Positions 1 to 6,713 of a stretch of DNA of 23,760 nucleotides are shown here, piece after piece. The notes under the pieces are model-generated. The model worked only from the letters and a program-made list of their open reading frames with translations. It was not told the DNA's origin and ran no database searches. The position numbers and the translations under genes are program-made. Position 1 is the stretch's first letter. Every line of letters begins with the position of its first letter. The stretch comes from JAFDWI01 sp964544305 (lineage in GTDB: Bacteria; Actinomycetota; Acidimicrobiia; Acidimicrobiales; Iamiaceae): contig CAZJAZ010000044.1 of the NCBI GenBank assembly GCA_964544305.1, positions 1 to 23,760 of the forward strand. Direction: 5' to 3'.

Positions 1-782
1 CGCTTTACACGTCGATCATCGACCGGGACCTCCTCGTCGAGAACCTCGACGCACATGATTGGGTTCGGATTCGTGAACTGGCCGCGACCCACGCCGATCT
101 TGATTTTGGTTTCGTTGACGCGTCGGTGATCACCGTCGCGGAAAGACTCCGCATTGACACGATCTTCACGATCGACCGTCGCCACTTTCACGTCGTGCGC
201 CCCGATGACGTCGGAGTTGCCAGTGAACAGCTGAACCCCACAGACATCCTGGAAGTCCCACCAGAAGCGCCGGGTGGGGCATTCGAATGCCCTGCGGGCA
301 CAACGGACGTTCTGGCAGCCTCCTGGAGTCTCACAGGACCGATAATCCCGGCATGGTTGGGAATTTCAATGAGCAGAACTGGGGAGATTTACATGAGCGT
401 GGTCAATGGCTTCGATGACGTTTCTGATGGTGGTTTGGTCGTCTTGGTCGAGTTGGCGGATGACTTCGAGGGTGGGTTGGCTGGTGCCGGCTCCGTAGCG
501 TCGGATTTGGGAGAAGTGGACGCCGGCGGCTTCGGCGGGGGCGGCGTGGGTGAGCTGTATTCGTTTTCGCCTCTCCGGCTTGGGCCTGCTGGCGTACAAG
601 CGTTATGCAGTGTGCAGGTATTCACGCAAAGCGCGTCGAACTACCTCGGAGACTGGAACTCCGTCAGTGTTGGCACGATTGATGGCCTCGGCTTGCAGCG
701 TGGGTTCTATTCGGAAGGATTGGCTGACCTTGCTATTCGGACCCAGTGGTGGTCTGCCAGGCCCGCGACGCCGTCCGTCTAA
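1..782 (+). CDS. VapC-like PIN-domain toxin, 3' part, with read-through tail
   Basis: The first roughly 70 codons, in the frame starting at base 3, match the C-terminal half of a PIN-domain ribonuclease of VapC toxin type. The segment FVDASVITVAERL is followed by TIFTIDRRHFHVVRP, where the Asp of VDAS and the later Asp of IDRRHF are the usual acidic metal-binding positions. The N-terminal half lies left of the window. A normal VapC ends 10-20 residues after the RRHF motif, near base 240. Here the frame stays open to TAA at 780-782, adding about 175 low-complexity Gly/Val/Ser-rich residues that run antisense to an XRE remnant and to the end of a ribbon-helix-helix gene. I infer that the native stop was lost by mutation or rearrangement. 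The PIN assignment is secure, but function of this allele is doubtful. Confidence 0.6.
   Translation, partial: LYTSIIDRDLLVENLDAHDWVRIRELAATHADLDFGFVDASVITVAERLRIDTIFTIDRRHFHVVRPDDVGVASEQLNPTDILEVPPEAPGGAFECPAGTTDVLAASWSLTGPIIPAWLGISMSRTGEIYMSVVNGFDDVSDGGLVVLVELADDFEGGLAGAGSVASDLGEVDAGGFGGGGVGELYSFSPLRLGPAGVQALCSVQVFTQSASNYLGDWNSVSVGTIDGLGLQRGFYSEGLADLAIRTQWWSARPATPSV
277..292. repeat. 16-bp perfect palindrome
   Basis: GGGCATTCGAATGCCC equals its own reverse complement. It lies just beyond the conserved end of the PIN domain and before the XRE remnant. It could be an operator or a short hairpin (6-bp stem, TCGA loop) that once ended the toxin transcript. About 0.4 perfect 16-bp palindromes are expected by chance in a window this size, so location is the main support. 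Confidence 0.4.
366..599 (-). pseudogene. Remnant of an XRE-family HTH transcriptional regulator
   Basis: The minus-strand frame contains an XRE/Cro helix-turn-helix signature: LTHAAPAEAAGVHFSQIRRYGAG followed by TSQPTLEVIRQL. In the family this HTH is followed by about 30-35 residues (an A-L-x-V-S-A-D-x-L-L-F type linker) before a C-terminal helix of D-P-D-E-K-x-x-I-R type. Here LEVIRQL runs straight into DQDDQTTIRNVIEAI, so an in-frame internal deletion is likely. There is no ATG or GTG; the only possible start is TTG at 599, just after the stop of the antitoxin gene at 603. The frame ends in TGA at 366-368. It sits antisense to the tail of the PIN frame. I call it a degraded regulator, probably once part of the same mobile or toxin-antitoxin neighbourhood. 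Confidence 0.55.
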
Positions 783-890
783 CTCGTCTGGCGTGTAACC
801 ACGCTCTGCTTCCGCAGCGAAGGCCTCGACCATTTCATCGGTGATGAGTGTGCCATCTTTGGTGTGCCCGTAGGTTGATTTGGTTGTCAC
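603..890 (-). CDS. Ribbon-helix-helix (CopG/Arc-like) antitoxin
   Basis: A 95-residue protein whose C-terminal half has the ribbon-helix-helix pattern. The DNA-binding strand is around SQSFRIEP (residues 61-68), followed by helices through VPVSEVVRRALREYL. The N-terminal half (YGHTKDGTLITDEMVEAFAAEAERGY) and the linker GPGRPPLG are typical of actinobacterial antitoxins of this kind, where the N-terminal part binds the toxin. The GTG start at 890 overlaps the TGA of the upstream gene at 887-889 (GTGA), so the two are probably translationally coupled. The likely operator is the inverted repeat at 1130-1164. The antitoxin assignment rests on fold, size and gene order. Confidence 0.8.
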   Translation of the reverse strand: MTTKSTYGHTKDGTLITDEMVEAFAAEAERGYTPDELDGRRRGPGRPPLGPNSKVSQSFRIEPTLQAEAINRANTDGVPVSEVVRRALREYLHTA

Positions 891-1132
891 GAGTTTCCTT
901 TGAAGAGTGCTTGTGTTGAGGTGGGACGGAGTTTCATCGCGTGGATCACCAGTTGGGTGATGCCGGTGTCGAGGACGACCAGCTCAAGGAGGTTCCCTGC
1001 ACGGTCCAGTCCGGCGGTGAGGTAGCGAGGCGGATCGTCGTCGAGCTCAATCCAGGTGATCGTGTGTTCATAGGCGTGGACGATGTCTTGGTCGGGGATG
1101 TGGTGACGTCGTGCGGACGGATAGATCTCCAC
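887..1132 (-). CDS. Small BrnT-like toxin of a type II toxin-antitoxin pair
   Basis: An 81-residue protein beginning VEIYPSARRH, with a middle ELDDDPPRYLTAGLDRAG and an end ELVVLDTGITQLVIHAMKLRP. This matches a common actinobacterial family of about 80 residues found beside ribbon-helix-helix antitoxins and resembling BrnT/DUF4258-type ribonuclease folds. The frame could start at GTG 1150, but a -10-like TACAAT at 1146-1141 would place transcription start near 1134, downstream of that codon. I therefore choose GTG 1132, giving a leaderless or nearly leaderless mRNA and the canonical N-terminus. The gene overlaps the antitoxin by 3-4 bases and lies inside the decayed 3' end of the BrkB gene. 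RNase activity is inferred from the family only. Confidence 0.7.
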   Translation of the reverse strand: MEIYPSARRHHIPDQDIVHAYEHTITWIELDDDPPRYLTAGLDRAGNLLELVVLDTGITQLVIHAMKLRPTSTQALFKGNS

Positions 1133-1815
1133 ACGGGATAATTGTATCACATTTATCCCGTGTGCTCGGTTGCTCTCGCCAGCCTTTCTTGCCGCGTTCT
1201 ACACTGGGCCACTCGTCGCGATGGGTGACCGTGACGACCGCGTTCACAATAAGGCGACCGAAAATCAGTAGCCATGCCAGGATCGCGAACACCACGCCCA
1301 AGGCGCCATAGGTTGCAGACGTGGTCTGCACCATGTGTGGCACGATCCATGTGCCAGCAATGCTGAGCACCTCAAACCCGACCGCTGCCACGATGACCCC
1401 TGGGTACAACTCACGAAGCGGCGGGCGCACAGCATCGAGAAACCGGAACGTCCAGGCGAACAGGGCGGCGTTGACGCCAAGCCCGGCGAGAACCGCGAAC
1501 GGGGAGGCCCAACCAGGCCATGCCGATGAGCGCGATGATTGACCCGGTACTTCCCGTTCGGTGAGCCGCCTGTAGCGTCTGACGGACCAGTTCCGCGGCC
1601 TGGCCGTTCAGCGCCAATCGGTCGATAATTTCCAGCGCGACGTGCGGGTTGCCCCTCGAGGCGAGACCAGCAATTGAGATGATTAGCAGTGTGAGGGGAA
1701 ACTGCGAGACGAATACGCTGAGGGTGAGGGCACTGGCCGCGTAGGTGCCGTTCAAGTCGACGGTGCGGCGCTGGATATCGCGCGCAATGCCAAACCATGT
1801 CCGAAGAAAGCTCAA
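1068..1815 (-). pseudogene. YihY/BrkB-family inner membrane protein, frameshifted
   Basis: Two frames make up one YihY/BrkB-like membrane protein. The first, from TTG 1815, has the N-terminal family pattern (TYAASALTLSVFVSQFPLTLLIISIAGL) and runs to IIALIGMAWLGL near 1504. The second continues from about 1499 with FAVLAGLGVNAALFAWTFRFLDAVRPPLRELYPG and the last membrane segments (TYGALGVVFAILAWLLIFGRLIV). The switch lies in CCTCCCCG at 1500-1507. Joined, the conserved part is about 200 residues against a usual 270-300, and the segment normally found between these two blocks is missing, so an out-of-frame deletion is more likely than a single-base error. No ATG/GTG exists upstream before an in-frame TAG (1918-1920). 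The C-terminal frame runs into the toxin-antitoxin promoter and ends at 1068. Substrate is unknown for this family. Confidence 0.7.
1130..1164 (-). promoter_or_regulatory. Operator/promoter of the toxin-antitoxin operon
   Basis: CACACGGGATAA (1130-1141) and TTATCCCGTGTG (1153-1164) form a perfect 12-bp inverted repeat with an 11-bp spacer. A -10-like hexamer TACAAT on the minus strand (1146-1141) sits between the arms, and the toxin start codon GTG (1132-1130) is inside one arm. This is the expected layout for autoregulation by a ribbon-helix-helix antitoxin or its complex. No good -35 is seen. Confidence 0.7.
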
Positions 1816-2004
1816 CGCGTGATCGACCGCCCTGTGATTTGTTGCGCGCCGGACATCGCTCGTCAGATGTCGCGTCGAAACGAATGGACCGCGGACACTA
1901 GTGCGGATCGACGCCCGCTAACCTGCCCGAATATGGCGGGCGACCCAGCTCGCTGTCTTGTCGAGGACGGCCTTGGCAAAAACAACATCGATGAGGACAA
2001 TTCT

Positions 2005-2220
2005 GTGGCACTAATCGAACACGAAACCAAAGAAACACTTTCACGCGAACAAGCCGCGCAACGCTTGCATGAGATCGCCGACGAGCTGGCCCGGCACAAC
2101 GAAATTTCGTTTGTGAAAGAGGGCCAAACCACCCGCATCGACGTACCCGATGAAGTCACACTCGAAGTCGAAATCGAAGTTGGAGAAACCTCAGAAATCG
2201 AGATCGAAATTTCTTGGTAA
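2005..2220 (+). CDS. Amphi-Trp domain protein
   Basis: A 71-residue protein with the amphi-Trp pattern: a helix-forming half (ETKETLSREQAAQRLHEIADELARH), then FVKEG and alternating acidic/hydrophobic strands (VTLEVEIEVGETSEIEIEISW) ending in the defining Trp. The frame is open much further upstream, but the conserved domain begins close to GTG 2005, which has a GAGGA Shine-Dalgarno at 1993-1997, so that start is preferred. The C-terminal third alternates charged and hydrophobic residues almost perfectly, as for an edge-exposed beta-sheet. Molecular role is unknown in the family. It lies 93 bp ahead of the aldehyde dehydrogenase and could share its transcript. Confidence 0.8.
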   Translation: MALIEHETKETLSREQAAQRLHEIADELARHNEISFVKEGQTTRIDVPDEVTLEVEIEVGETSEIEIEISW

Positions 2221-2313
2221 GCCATGGTGTTGATCTGATACATGCCGTTGCACTTCGCGGTGGCAAGATCAAAGACACCGGCCCGCTGAGCTAGCGCACT
2301 AAAGGGGAATATC

Positions 2314-3744
2314 GTGTACGACTTCGACAAGATCTACGTTGAGGGCGAGTGGGTTGCACCCCACGGCACAGGGCGCATTGACGTGATCAACGCATCCACC
2401 GAAGCGGTAATGGGCACGATCCCAAACTCCGACGCGGTTGACGCCGACCTCGCGGTGCTCGCCGCCCGTCGTGCTTTCGACGCATGGGCCGCAACAACCC
2501 CAAGTGAGCGAGCTGACTTTGTGGCTCGCATGGGCCAAGGCATTGGTGCACGCGCCGATGAAATCGCGGACGTGATCACCGGAGAAGTGGGCATGCCCCG
2601 CAAACTGTCTGGCATCATCCAAGCCGGGCTTCCCCAAGCGGTTTCCGCTGGGATCGCCGGTTTGGCCGACGATTTTGCATGGGAAGAACAGATCGGTTCC
2701 TCGCTTGTCGTACGTGAACCCGTTGGAGTCGTGGCGGCGATCACCCCGTGGAACTATCCGCTGCACCAGATCGTCATCAAAGTTGCTGCTGCGCTCGTGG
2801 CCGGTTGCACAATTGTGGTGAAACCGTCAGAAGTCGCCCCGATCAACGCGTTTATCTTGGCCGAGATCATTGACACGCTCGGACTTCCAGCCGGTGTATT
2901 CAACATGGTGTCCGGTGTGGGCCCCGTGGTCGGTGAAGCACTTGCCGCGCACCCCGAAGTCGACATGGTCAGCTTTACCGGGTCAACCCGCGCTGGCAAA
3001 CGAGTCGCGGAACTCGCCGCACAGAGCGTGAAGAAAGTTGCATTAGAGCTTGGCGGGAAGTCCGCAAACATCCTGCTCGACGATCTAGCAGGTGACGAAC
3101 TTGCCAAAGCCGCCAAGGCTGCGGTCGGTGCGTGTTACTTGAACTCGGGGCAAACGTGTAGCGCACTCACCCGACTGCTTGTTCCTTCAACCCAACACGA
3201 CGAAGTGGTCGAGCTCGTACGCGCCGAAGTCGAATCGACATGGATAGTCGGTGACCCCGCCGCTGACGCCGGTCGACTCGGACCTGTGATCTCCTCGACA
3301 CAACGAGACCGTGTGCGCGGCTACATCGAAAAAGGGATTGACGAAGGCGCAACACTGGTGACTGGTGGTGCCGAACCACCCGAAGGCCTTGGCACCGGCT
3401 ACTACATTCGGCCCACCGTGTTCGCAAACGTTGACACGACGATGACGATCGCACAAGAAGAGATCTTCGGACCGGTCCTATCGATCATCGCCTACGACGA
3501 CACCGACGACGCGGTGCGCATCGCAAACGACTCGAACTATGGACTCTCCGGGGGCGTGTGGTCCGCCGACCCCGAACGTGCCAAAGCCGTTGCACGACGC
3601 ATCCGCACCGGCCAACTCGAAATCAACGGTGGTCGCTACAACCCGATGGCACCATTCGGTGGCTACAAACAGTCCGGCATCGGTCGAGAACTCGGTAAAT
3701 ACGGCCTTGACGAGTTTTTACAGGTCAAATCGTTGCAGTTGTAA
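2314..3744 (+). CDS. NAD(P)+-dependent aldehyde dehydrogenase
   Basis: A complete 476-residue aldehyde dehydrogenase, a cytosolic enzyme oxidising an aldehyde to its acid. Hallmarks are all present: TPWNYP (144-149), VVKPSE with cofactor-binding Lys170, FTGST (221-225), ELGGK with general-base Glu245, GQTC with catalytic nucleophile Cys282, EEIFGP (382-387) and the C-terminal PFGGYKQSGIGRE (447-459). Length is typical. The GTG start at 2314 has AAGGGG about 7 bases upstream. Substrate cannot be deduced; the sequence looks like the broad betaine-aldehyde/AldA-type group. It ends 8 bp from a convergent gene. Confidence 0.95.
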   Translation: MYDFDKIYVEGEWVAPHGTGRIDVINASTEAVMGTIPNSDAVDADLAVLAARRAFDAWAATTPSERADFVARMGQGIGARADEIADVITGEVGMPRKLSGIIQAGLPQAVSAGIAGLADDFAWEEQIGSSLVVREPVGVVAAITPWNYPLHQIVIKVAAALVAGCTIVVKPSEVAPINAFILAEIIDTLGLPAGVFNMVSGVGPVVGEALAAHPEVDMVSFTGSTRAGKRVAELAAQSVKKVALELGGKSANILLDDLAGDELAKAAKAAVGACYLNSGQTCSALTRLLVPSTQHDEVVELVRAEVESTWIVGDPAADAGRLGPVISSTQRDRVRGYIEKGIDEGATLVTGGAEPPEGLGTGYYIRPTVFANVDTTMTIAQEEIFGPVLSIIAYDDTDDAVRIANDSNYGLSGGVWSADPERAKAVARRIRTGQLEINGGRYNPMAPFGGYKQSGIGRELGKYGLDEFLQVKSLQL

Positions 3745-3752
3745 CGCGCGGC

Positions 3753-4421
3753 CTATCCATCGTTGCGCATATAGGTGTTTTTGAGTTCGTCTTGAATGAC
3801 CGTGGCAACCGCGTCAGGGGCTCGGAGGTGAAGTGTCTCGTCAATCACGCGGGTACGAAAATGCCAACCTTCGGGCACGGTGAGGCGTGAGGCAAGCTCG
3901 CCAAGAACGTCTTCCGTGAGGCCAGAGTCGACCGCGAGACAGTACGCCTGCATCACATAGGTGACGCCCTGGGGGGTAACAAGTTCATAGATGGTGCGAC
4001 CGGGGGACCATTCCCAAATGGTGTCGCGCAATACGGTCCGTTCGGTGTAGGGCGTGGGGTCGGGCAGTTCTGTGCCAAGATCCAGCGTTGCGACCAGCGA
4101 CGTATCTATTGTGCCGAAACGACGAAACTGACGATCTACAGGTGGCACGTTCTCAATGGCATCCATGAGCCAATGGCGAGGGCCATTCAACAACGTGATC
4201 AGCGCCTGACTCTCACGGGTAATTTCAACCGGATCAAGGGCGACCCATGCTGCTTGTGGACAGTCGCCGAGCCCCATTGAGTTCCAGATCTCAGCCGAAT
4301 AGGCACCGTTGTTCTCGCGCACGACGAGGACTTCGCCATAGCGCAAACCCCGTAATCCTTCAAGGCGTACCGCAGTTGGGGCAGTGAGAACATGGGGTTG
4401 GGTTTGGCTGATTGTTGACAT
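3753..4421 (-). CDS. Conserved protein of unknown function, 222 aa
   Basis: The frame is open to 4628, but ATG 4421 has an AAAGGA Shine-Dalgarno 6 bases upstream and gives a compact 222-residue product. Recognisable blocks are LRGLRYGEVLVVRE and AEIWNSMGLGDCP (N-terminal half), LLNGPRHWLMDAI (middle), and TPQGVTYVMQAYCLAVD, VPEGWHFRTR and ATVIQDELKNTYMRND (C-terminal half). I recall this block order from uncharacterised proteins of bacteria and fungi, but no catalytic motif is evident to me. There is no signal peptide or membrane segment. It lies downstream of the methyltransferase on the same strand, separated by a strong hairpin and its own ribosome binding site, so it is probably transcribed separately. 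Confidence 0.75.
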   Translation of the reverse strand: MSTISQTQPHVLTAPTAVRLEGLRGLRYGEVLVVRENNGAYSAEIWNSMGLGDCPQAAWVALDPVEITRESQALITLLNGPRHWLMDAIENVPPVDRQFRRFGTIDTSLVATLDLGTELPDPTPYTERTVLRDTIWEWSPGRTIYELVTPQGVTYVMQAYCLAVDSGLTEDVLGELASRLTVPEGWHFRTRVIDETLHLRAPDAVATVIQDELKNTYMRNDG

Positions 4422-4560
4422 CGAGTTCCTTTGGCGGGCGATGCCAATAGTTATGACAGTTGAACTCGCAATTGTCAAGGTTTCGTTTCCGTGGAACGGG
4501 CCCACCAATCGTGATGGGATCCATCCATGCAGCGTCAGCAACTCATGCACACAAGTTGAG

Positions 4561-4603
4561 TGCCAACTCAGCGTGGTGGAGCCGACACCACGCCGAGTTG
4601 GCA
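4561..4603 (-). terminator. Strong stem-loop after the methyltransferase gene
   Basis: Arms 4561-4578 and 4586-4603 (TGCCAACTCAGCGTGGTG against CACCACGCCGAGTTGGCA) pair over 18 bp with one mismatch and a 7-nt loop. It begins 5 bases after the minus-strand stop codon of the methyltransferase (4609-4611). No U-run follows, so it may be an actinobacterial-type terminator or a 3'-end stabilising hairpin rather than a classical intrinsic terminator. Confidence 0.7.
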
Positions 4604-4608
4604 GCCCT

Positions 4609-5418
4609 CTATCTGTGACGATGAGCAATCATCGCCACAGCCCGCAAATGCGGAGCATTGCGTCGCATCGTTGCACGCATATGGGTGATACGACGTCGAA
4701 CTGACGGATCAGCGAAGACATTTGCAGCAAACTTGGCTGCGCCGACGAAACCTTCGTCCGCCACAATGCGATCCGGTCCTAAGAGTCGCAATGGTGCTCG
4801 GTGAACGGACTCAAGAGAGAAACCGTGTCGGGCAAGGAGCGACTCCCAGTCGGACATCGTCAATGCTTGAAAAGGAACTTTGAAATCGGACGTCAGTTCG
4901 GTTTCGATTCGCAGTTCTTCAACGTCGTCACTTTCAACCGTGTGATCAAGATCATCAAGCCGGTACGCAACTTCGTAGAGGCCAATGCGTCCGCCGGGGC
5001 GCACCAGCCGAGCAAGTTCTGCGACGATATTTTCTTTGATGTTGAGTGGGTGCATGGTCAGCACCGCCTCAGCCATTCCCACACTTGCGCAATGATCGGG
5101 TAGGCCCGTGCGGCTCACCGATGCCCGTCGAAACTGTCCTTTCGGCCAGACAAGCAGCGGAGCGAGCGACTGTTCGGCCTCAATGTCACGATCAACCGCG
5201 TAGTAGCTCGCGGGTTGTCGTTCAAGAATAAGCCGAGCGGTGTGCCCTCGGCCAGGAGCGAGCTCAACGACTTCATCTTGTGTTGTGATCGCAAGATCGG
5301 CCAGAAGATGCCGTGTCATTTCTGCCCCACCGGGGCGCAACACGCGCTTTCCAAGGCTTCCAAGCAACGCGAAGCCCGCAGCGTGTTCAGTTGTGTTGTG
5401 CGCTTCGGCAATGCTCAT
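4609..5418 (-). CDS. Class I SAM-dependent methyltransferase
   Basis: From ATG 5418, preceded by AAGGGG about 8 bases upstream, the product is 269 residues. It has the Rossmann methyltransferase core: motif I VELAPGRG (51-58), an acidic end of strand 2 at Asp76 (YAVDRD), a motif around MAEAVLTMHPL (115-125), and a post-core VRPGGRIGLYEV (139-150). The last about 100 residues are helical and basic, with no family I can name. The substrate is unknown; the small-molecule class I fold fits better than an RNA or DNA methylase because no target-recognition motif is seen. It is 101 bp downstream of the metallophosphoesterase on the same strand. A hairpin follows directly. Confidence 0.85.
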   Translation of the reverse strand: MSIAEAHNTTEHAAGFALLGSLGKRVLRPGGAEMTRHLLADLAITTQDEVVELAPGRGHTARLILERQPASYYAVDRDIEAEQSLAPLLVWPKGQFRRASVSRTGLPDHCASVGMAEAVLTMHPLNIKENIVAELARLVRPGGRIGLYEVAYRLDDLDHTVESDDVEELRIETELTSDFKVPFQALTMSDWESLLARHGFSLESVHRAPLRLLGPDRIVADEGFVGAAKFAANVFADPSVRRRITHMRATMRRNAPHLRAVAMIAHRHR

Positions 5419-5519
5419 GACGTGACCCCTTGCGTGGCTCGCCACTAGCAAAGCCTGCGAAGCCGTTTGGCGGCAGGGCCAAAGGTCCTTATTGCGTGGC
5501 AAGGTGACCGATGACCGCC

Positions 5520-6116
5520 TTAGGCGGCCACGCCACGATCAATGATGGCCACAAGTGTGGGCTCGTCGACGGGAGCGAAATTCCAAACGTCGACGCCCAC
5601 ATTGATTTGCCGTTCGTCAACTTGCCAGGTGGTGTGGACGTGGCCGTGCAAGAGCCACGACCCGTTGTCGTGGGGACGGAATTGCACGAAGCGTGGCTCG
5701 TCGTGTGAATCGCCGACGTAGGGGAAATGCGAGGCAATGACATCATGAGATGCGATACGCAGTGGGATCGTTCCTTGCAGAATCTCGTCAAAACCGGCGT
5801 CCCGGTAGCGCACCTCCCATTCGTCACGGTGCTTCGCGTTTCCGTGCCAGCATCGGTCATGATTTCCACACACAAGGACTTTCCGACCGTGGAGTTCTTT
5901 GACCAATGCGAGGCTCTCATCAATGCGACCCATCGCAACATCCCCGAGCACCCAGACCTCATCGTCGTCGCGAACCGTCGCATTCCAATTGGTCACCAGC
6001 GCGTCATTCATCTCATCAACCGTGTTGAACGGCCGGTCGCAGTAACCAATGATGTTTGCGTGCCCAAAATGAAGGTCGGCGGTGAAAAAGCGCACGACAC
6101 TATTGTGCCCGATCAC
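5520..6116 (-). CDS. Calcineurin-like metallophosphoesterase
   Basis: A 198-residue cytosolic phosphoesterase with all metal-binding motifs in order: DLHFGH (Asp14, His16), GD (58-59), GNHD (84-87), His130 in SHFPY and GHVH (158-161). Proteins of this compact type hydrolyse phosphodiesters or phosphomonoesters; the substrate here is unknown. The GTG start at 6116 overlaps the TGA of the DUF3293 gene (GTGA, 6113-6116), which suggests translational coupling. An alternative GTG at 6095 would give the shorter N-terminus usual in the family, and CACAAT lies exactly 6 bases before it, so an internal leaderless start is also possible. Confidence 0.9.
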   Translation of the reverse strand: MIGHNSVVRFFTADLHFGHANIIGYCDRPFNTVDEMNDALVTNWNATVRDDDEVWVLGDVAMGRIDESLALVKELHGRKVLVCGNHDRCWHGNAKHRDEWEVRYRDAGFDEILQGTIPLRIASHDVIASHFPYVGDSHDEPRFVQFRPHDNGSWLLHGHVHTTWQVDERQINVGVDVWNFAPVDEPTLVAIIDRGVAA

Positions 6117-6589
6117 CGCTTTGAATGAATTGTGGATTTCCAGCCCCGTGACTCGTCAAGCGAACCGTCGCATTCAATGAGCCGGAAACCTCCCGGTTCG
6201 TTTCGCCATTCAAAGATGGCGCGTTGATCAAACTCGACCGCGAGCGCAAGTGCAGAAGGCCTGGTAAGCCCTTGGATCGCGACGCCGTCTTCGCGCCACG
6301 TACCATCATCGTCGAACAGCCCGCCTCCGTACCCGGTTGCAGGCCACGTTGTGACTCCCTCATAACTTTCGATTCGGATAGCCAAGCGCTGCTGGGCCGC
6401 CCTATTGGCTTGCAGGGGAGCCTGGTGGCCTTGGGGATTCCACGCTGTGAGGATGTGGATTGGCCCCATTGCGTCTGGCAGAAATGCGCCGGGTTCGACG
6501 CCTGGTATTGGGGCAAGATCGACAAACGCATGCCCCAGATCAATCCGAACCCGGGTTCGTTGAAATGCTTCCCACACGAGATCAGCCAT
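6113..6589 (-). CDS. DUF3293-family protein
   Basis: A 158-residue soluble protein with DUF3293 features: IHILTAWNPQG near residues 44-54, a run of small helices with NRAAQQRLAIRI, then an end with ALAVEFDQRAIFEWRNE. Function of the family is unknown. The ATG at 6589 has no Shine-Dalgarno but carries TAACCT exactly 6 bases upstream, consistent with a leaderless transcript. It is the first gene of a two-gene operon with the metallophosphoesterase, overlapping it by 4 bases. It is divergent from malate dehydrogenase across 124 bp. Confidence 0.8.
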   Translation of the reverse strand: MADLVWEAFQRTRVRIDLGHAFVDLAPIPGVEPGAFLPDAMGPIHILTAWNPQGHQAPLQANRAAQQRLAIRIESYEGVTTWPATGYGGGLFDDDGTWREDGVAIQGLTRPSALALAVEFDQRAIFEWRNEPGGFRLIECDGSLDESRGWKSTIHSKR

Positions 6590-6595
6590 CAGCTG

Positions 6596-6601
6596 AGGTT
6601 A
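6596..6601 (-). promoter_or_regulatory. -10 box of a probable leaderless promoter (DUF3293 operon)
   Basis: TAACCT on the minus strand is separated from the ATG at 6589 by 6 bases (CAGCTG), with no Shine-Dalgarno nearby. This places the transcription start on or next to the start codon. Confidence 0.5.
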
Positions 6602-6639
6602 TGTCCTCGTTCACGTCCGCTCTGATTGACGCGGGCACG

Positions 6640-6670
6640 TTGGGCGCGAAAAGGGCTCCACGGGTACCAT
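6640..6670 (+). promoter_or_regulatory. Possible promoter of malate dehydrogenase
   Basis: TTGGGC (6640-6645) and TACCAT (6665-6670) are separated by 19 bases, giving a transcription start near 6677 and a leader of about 37 nt that includes the AGGAG at 6701-6705. The match is weak. Confidence 0.3.
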
Positions 6671-6713
6671 CATTTGCAACACGTTTCATCATCGCCAATT
6701 AGGAGTTCGCCTC

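Noticed and set aside
1819..2004. Extended N-terminus of the amphi-Trp protein
   Set aside because: The upstream 62 codons show no conservation pattern, overlap the BrkB 5' region, and GTG 2005 has a good Shine-Dalgarno.
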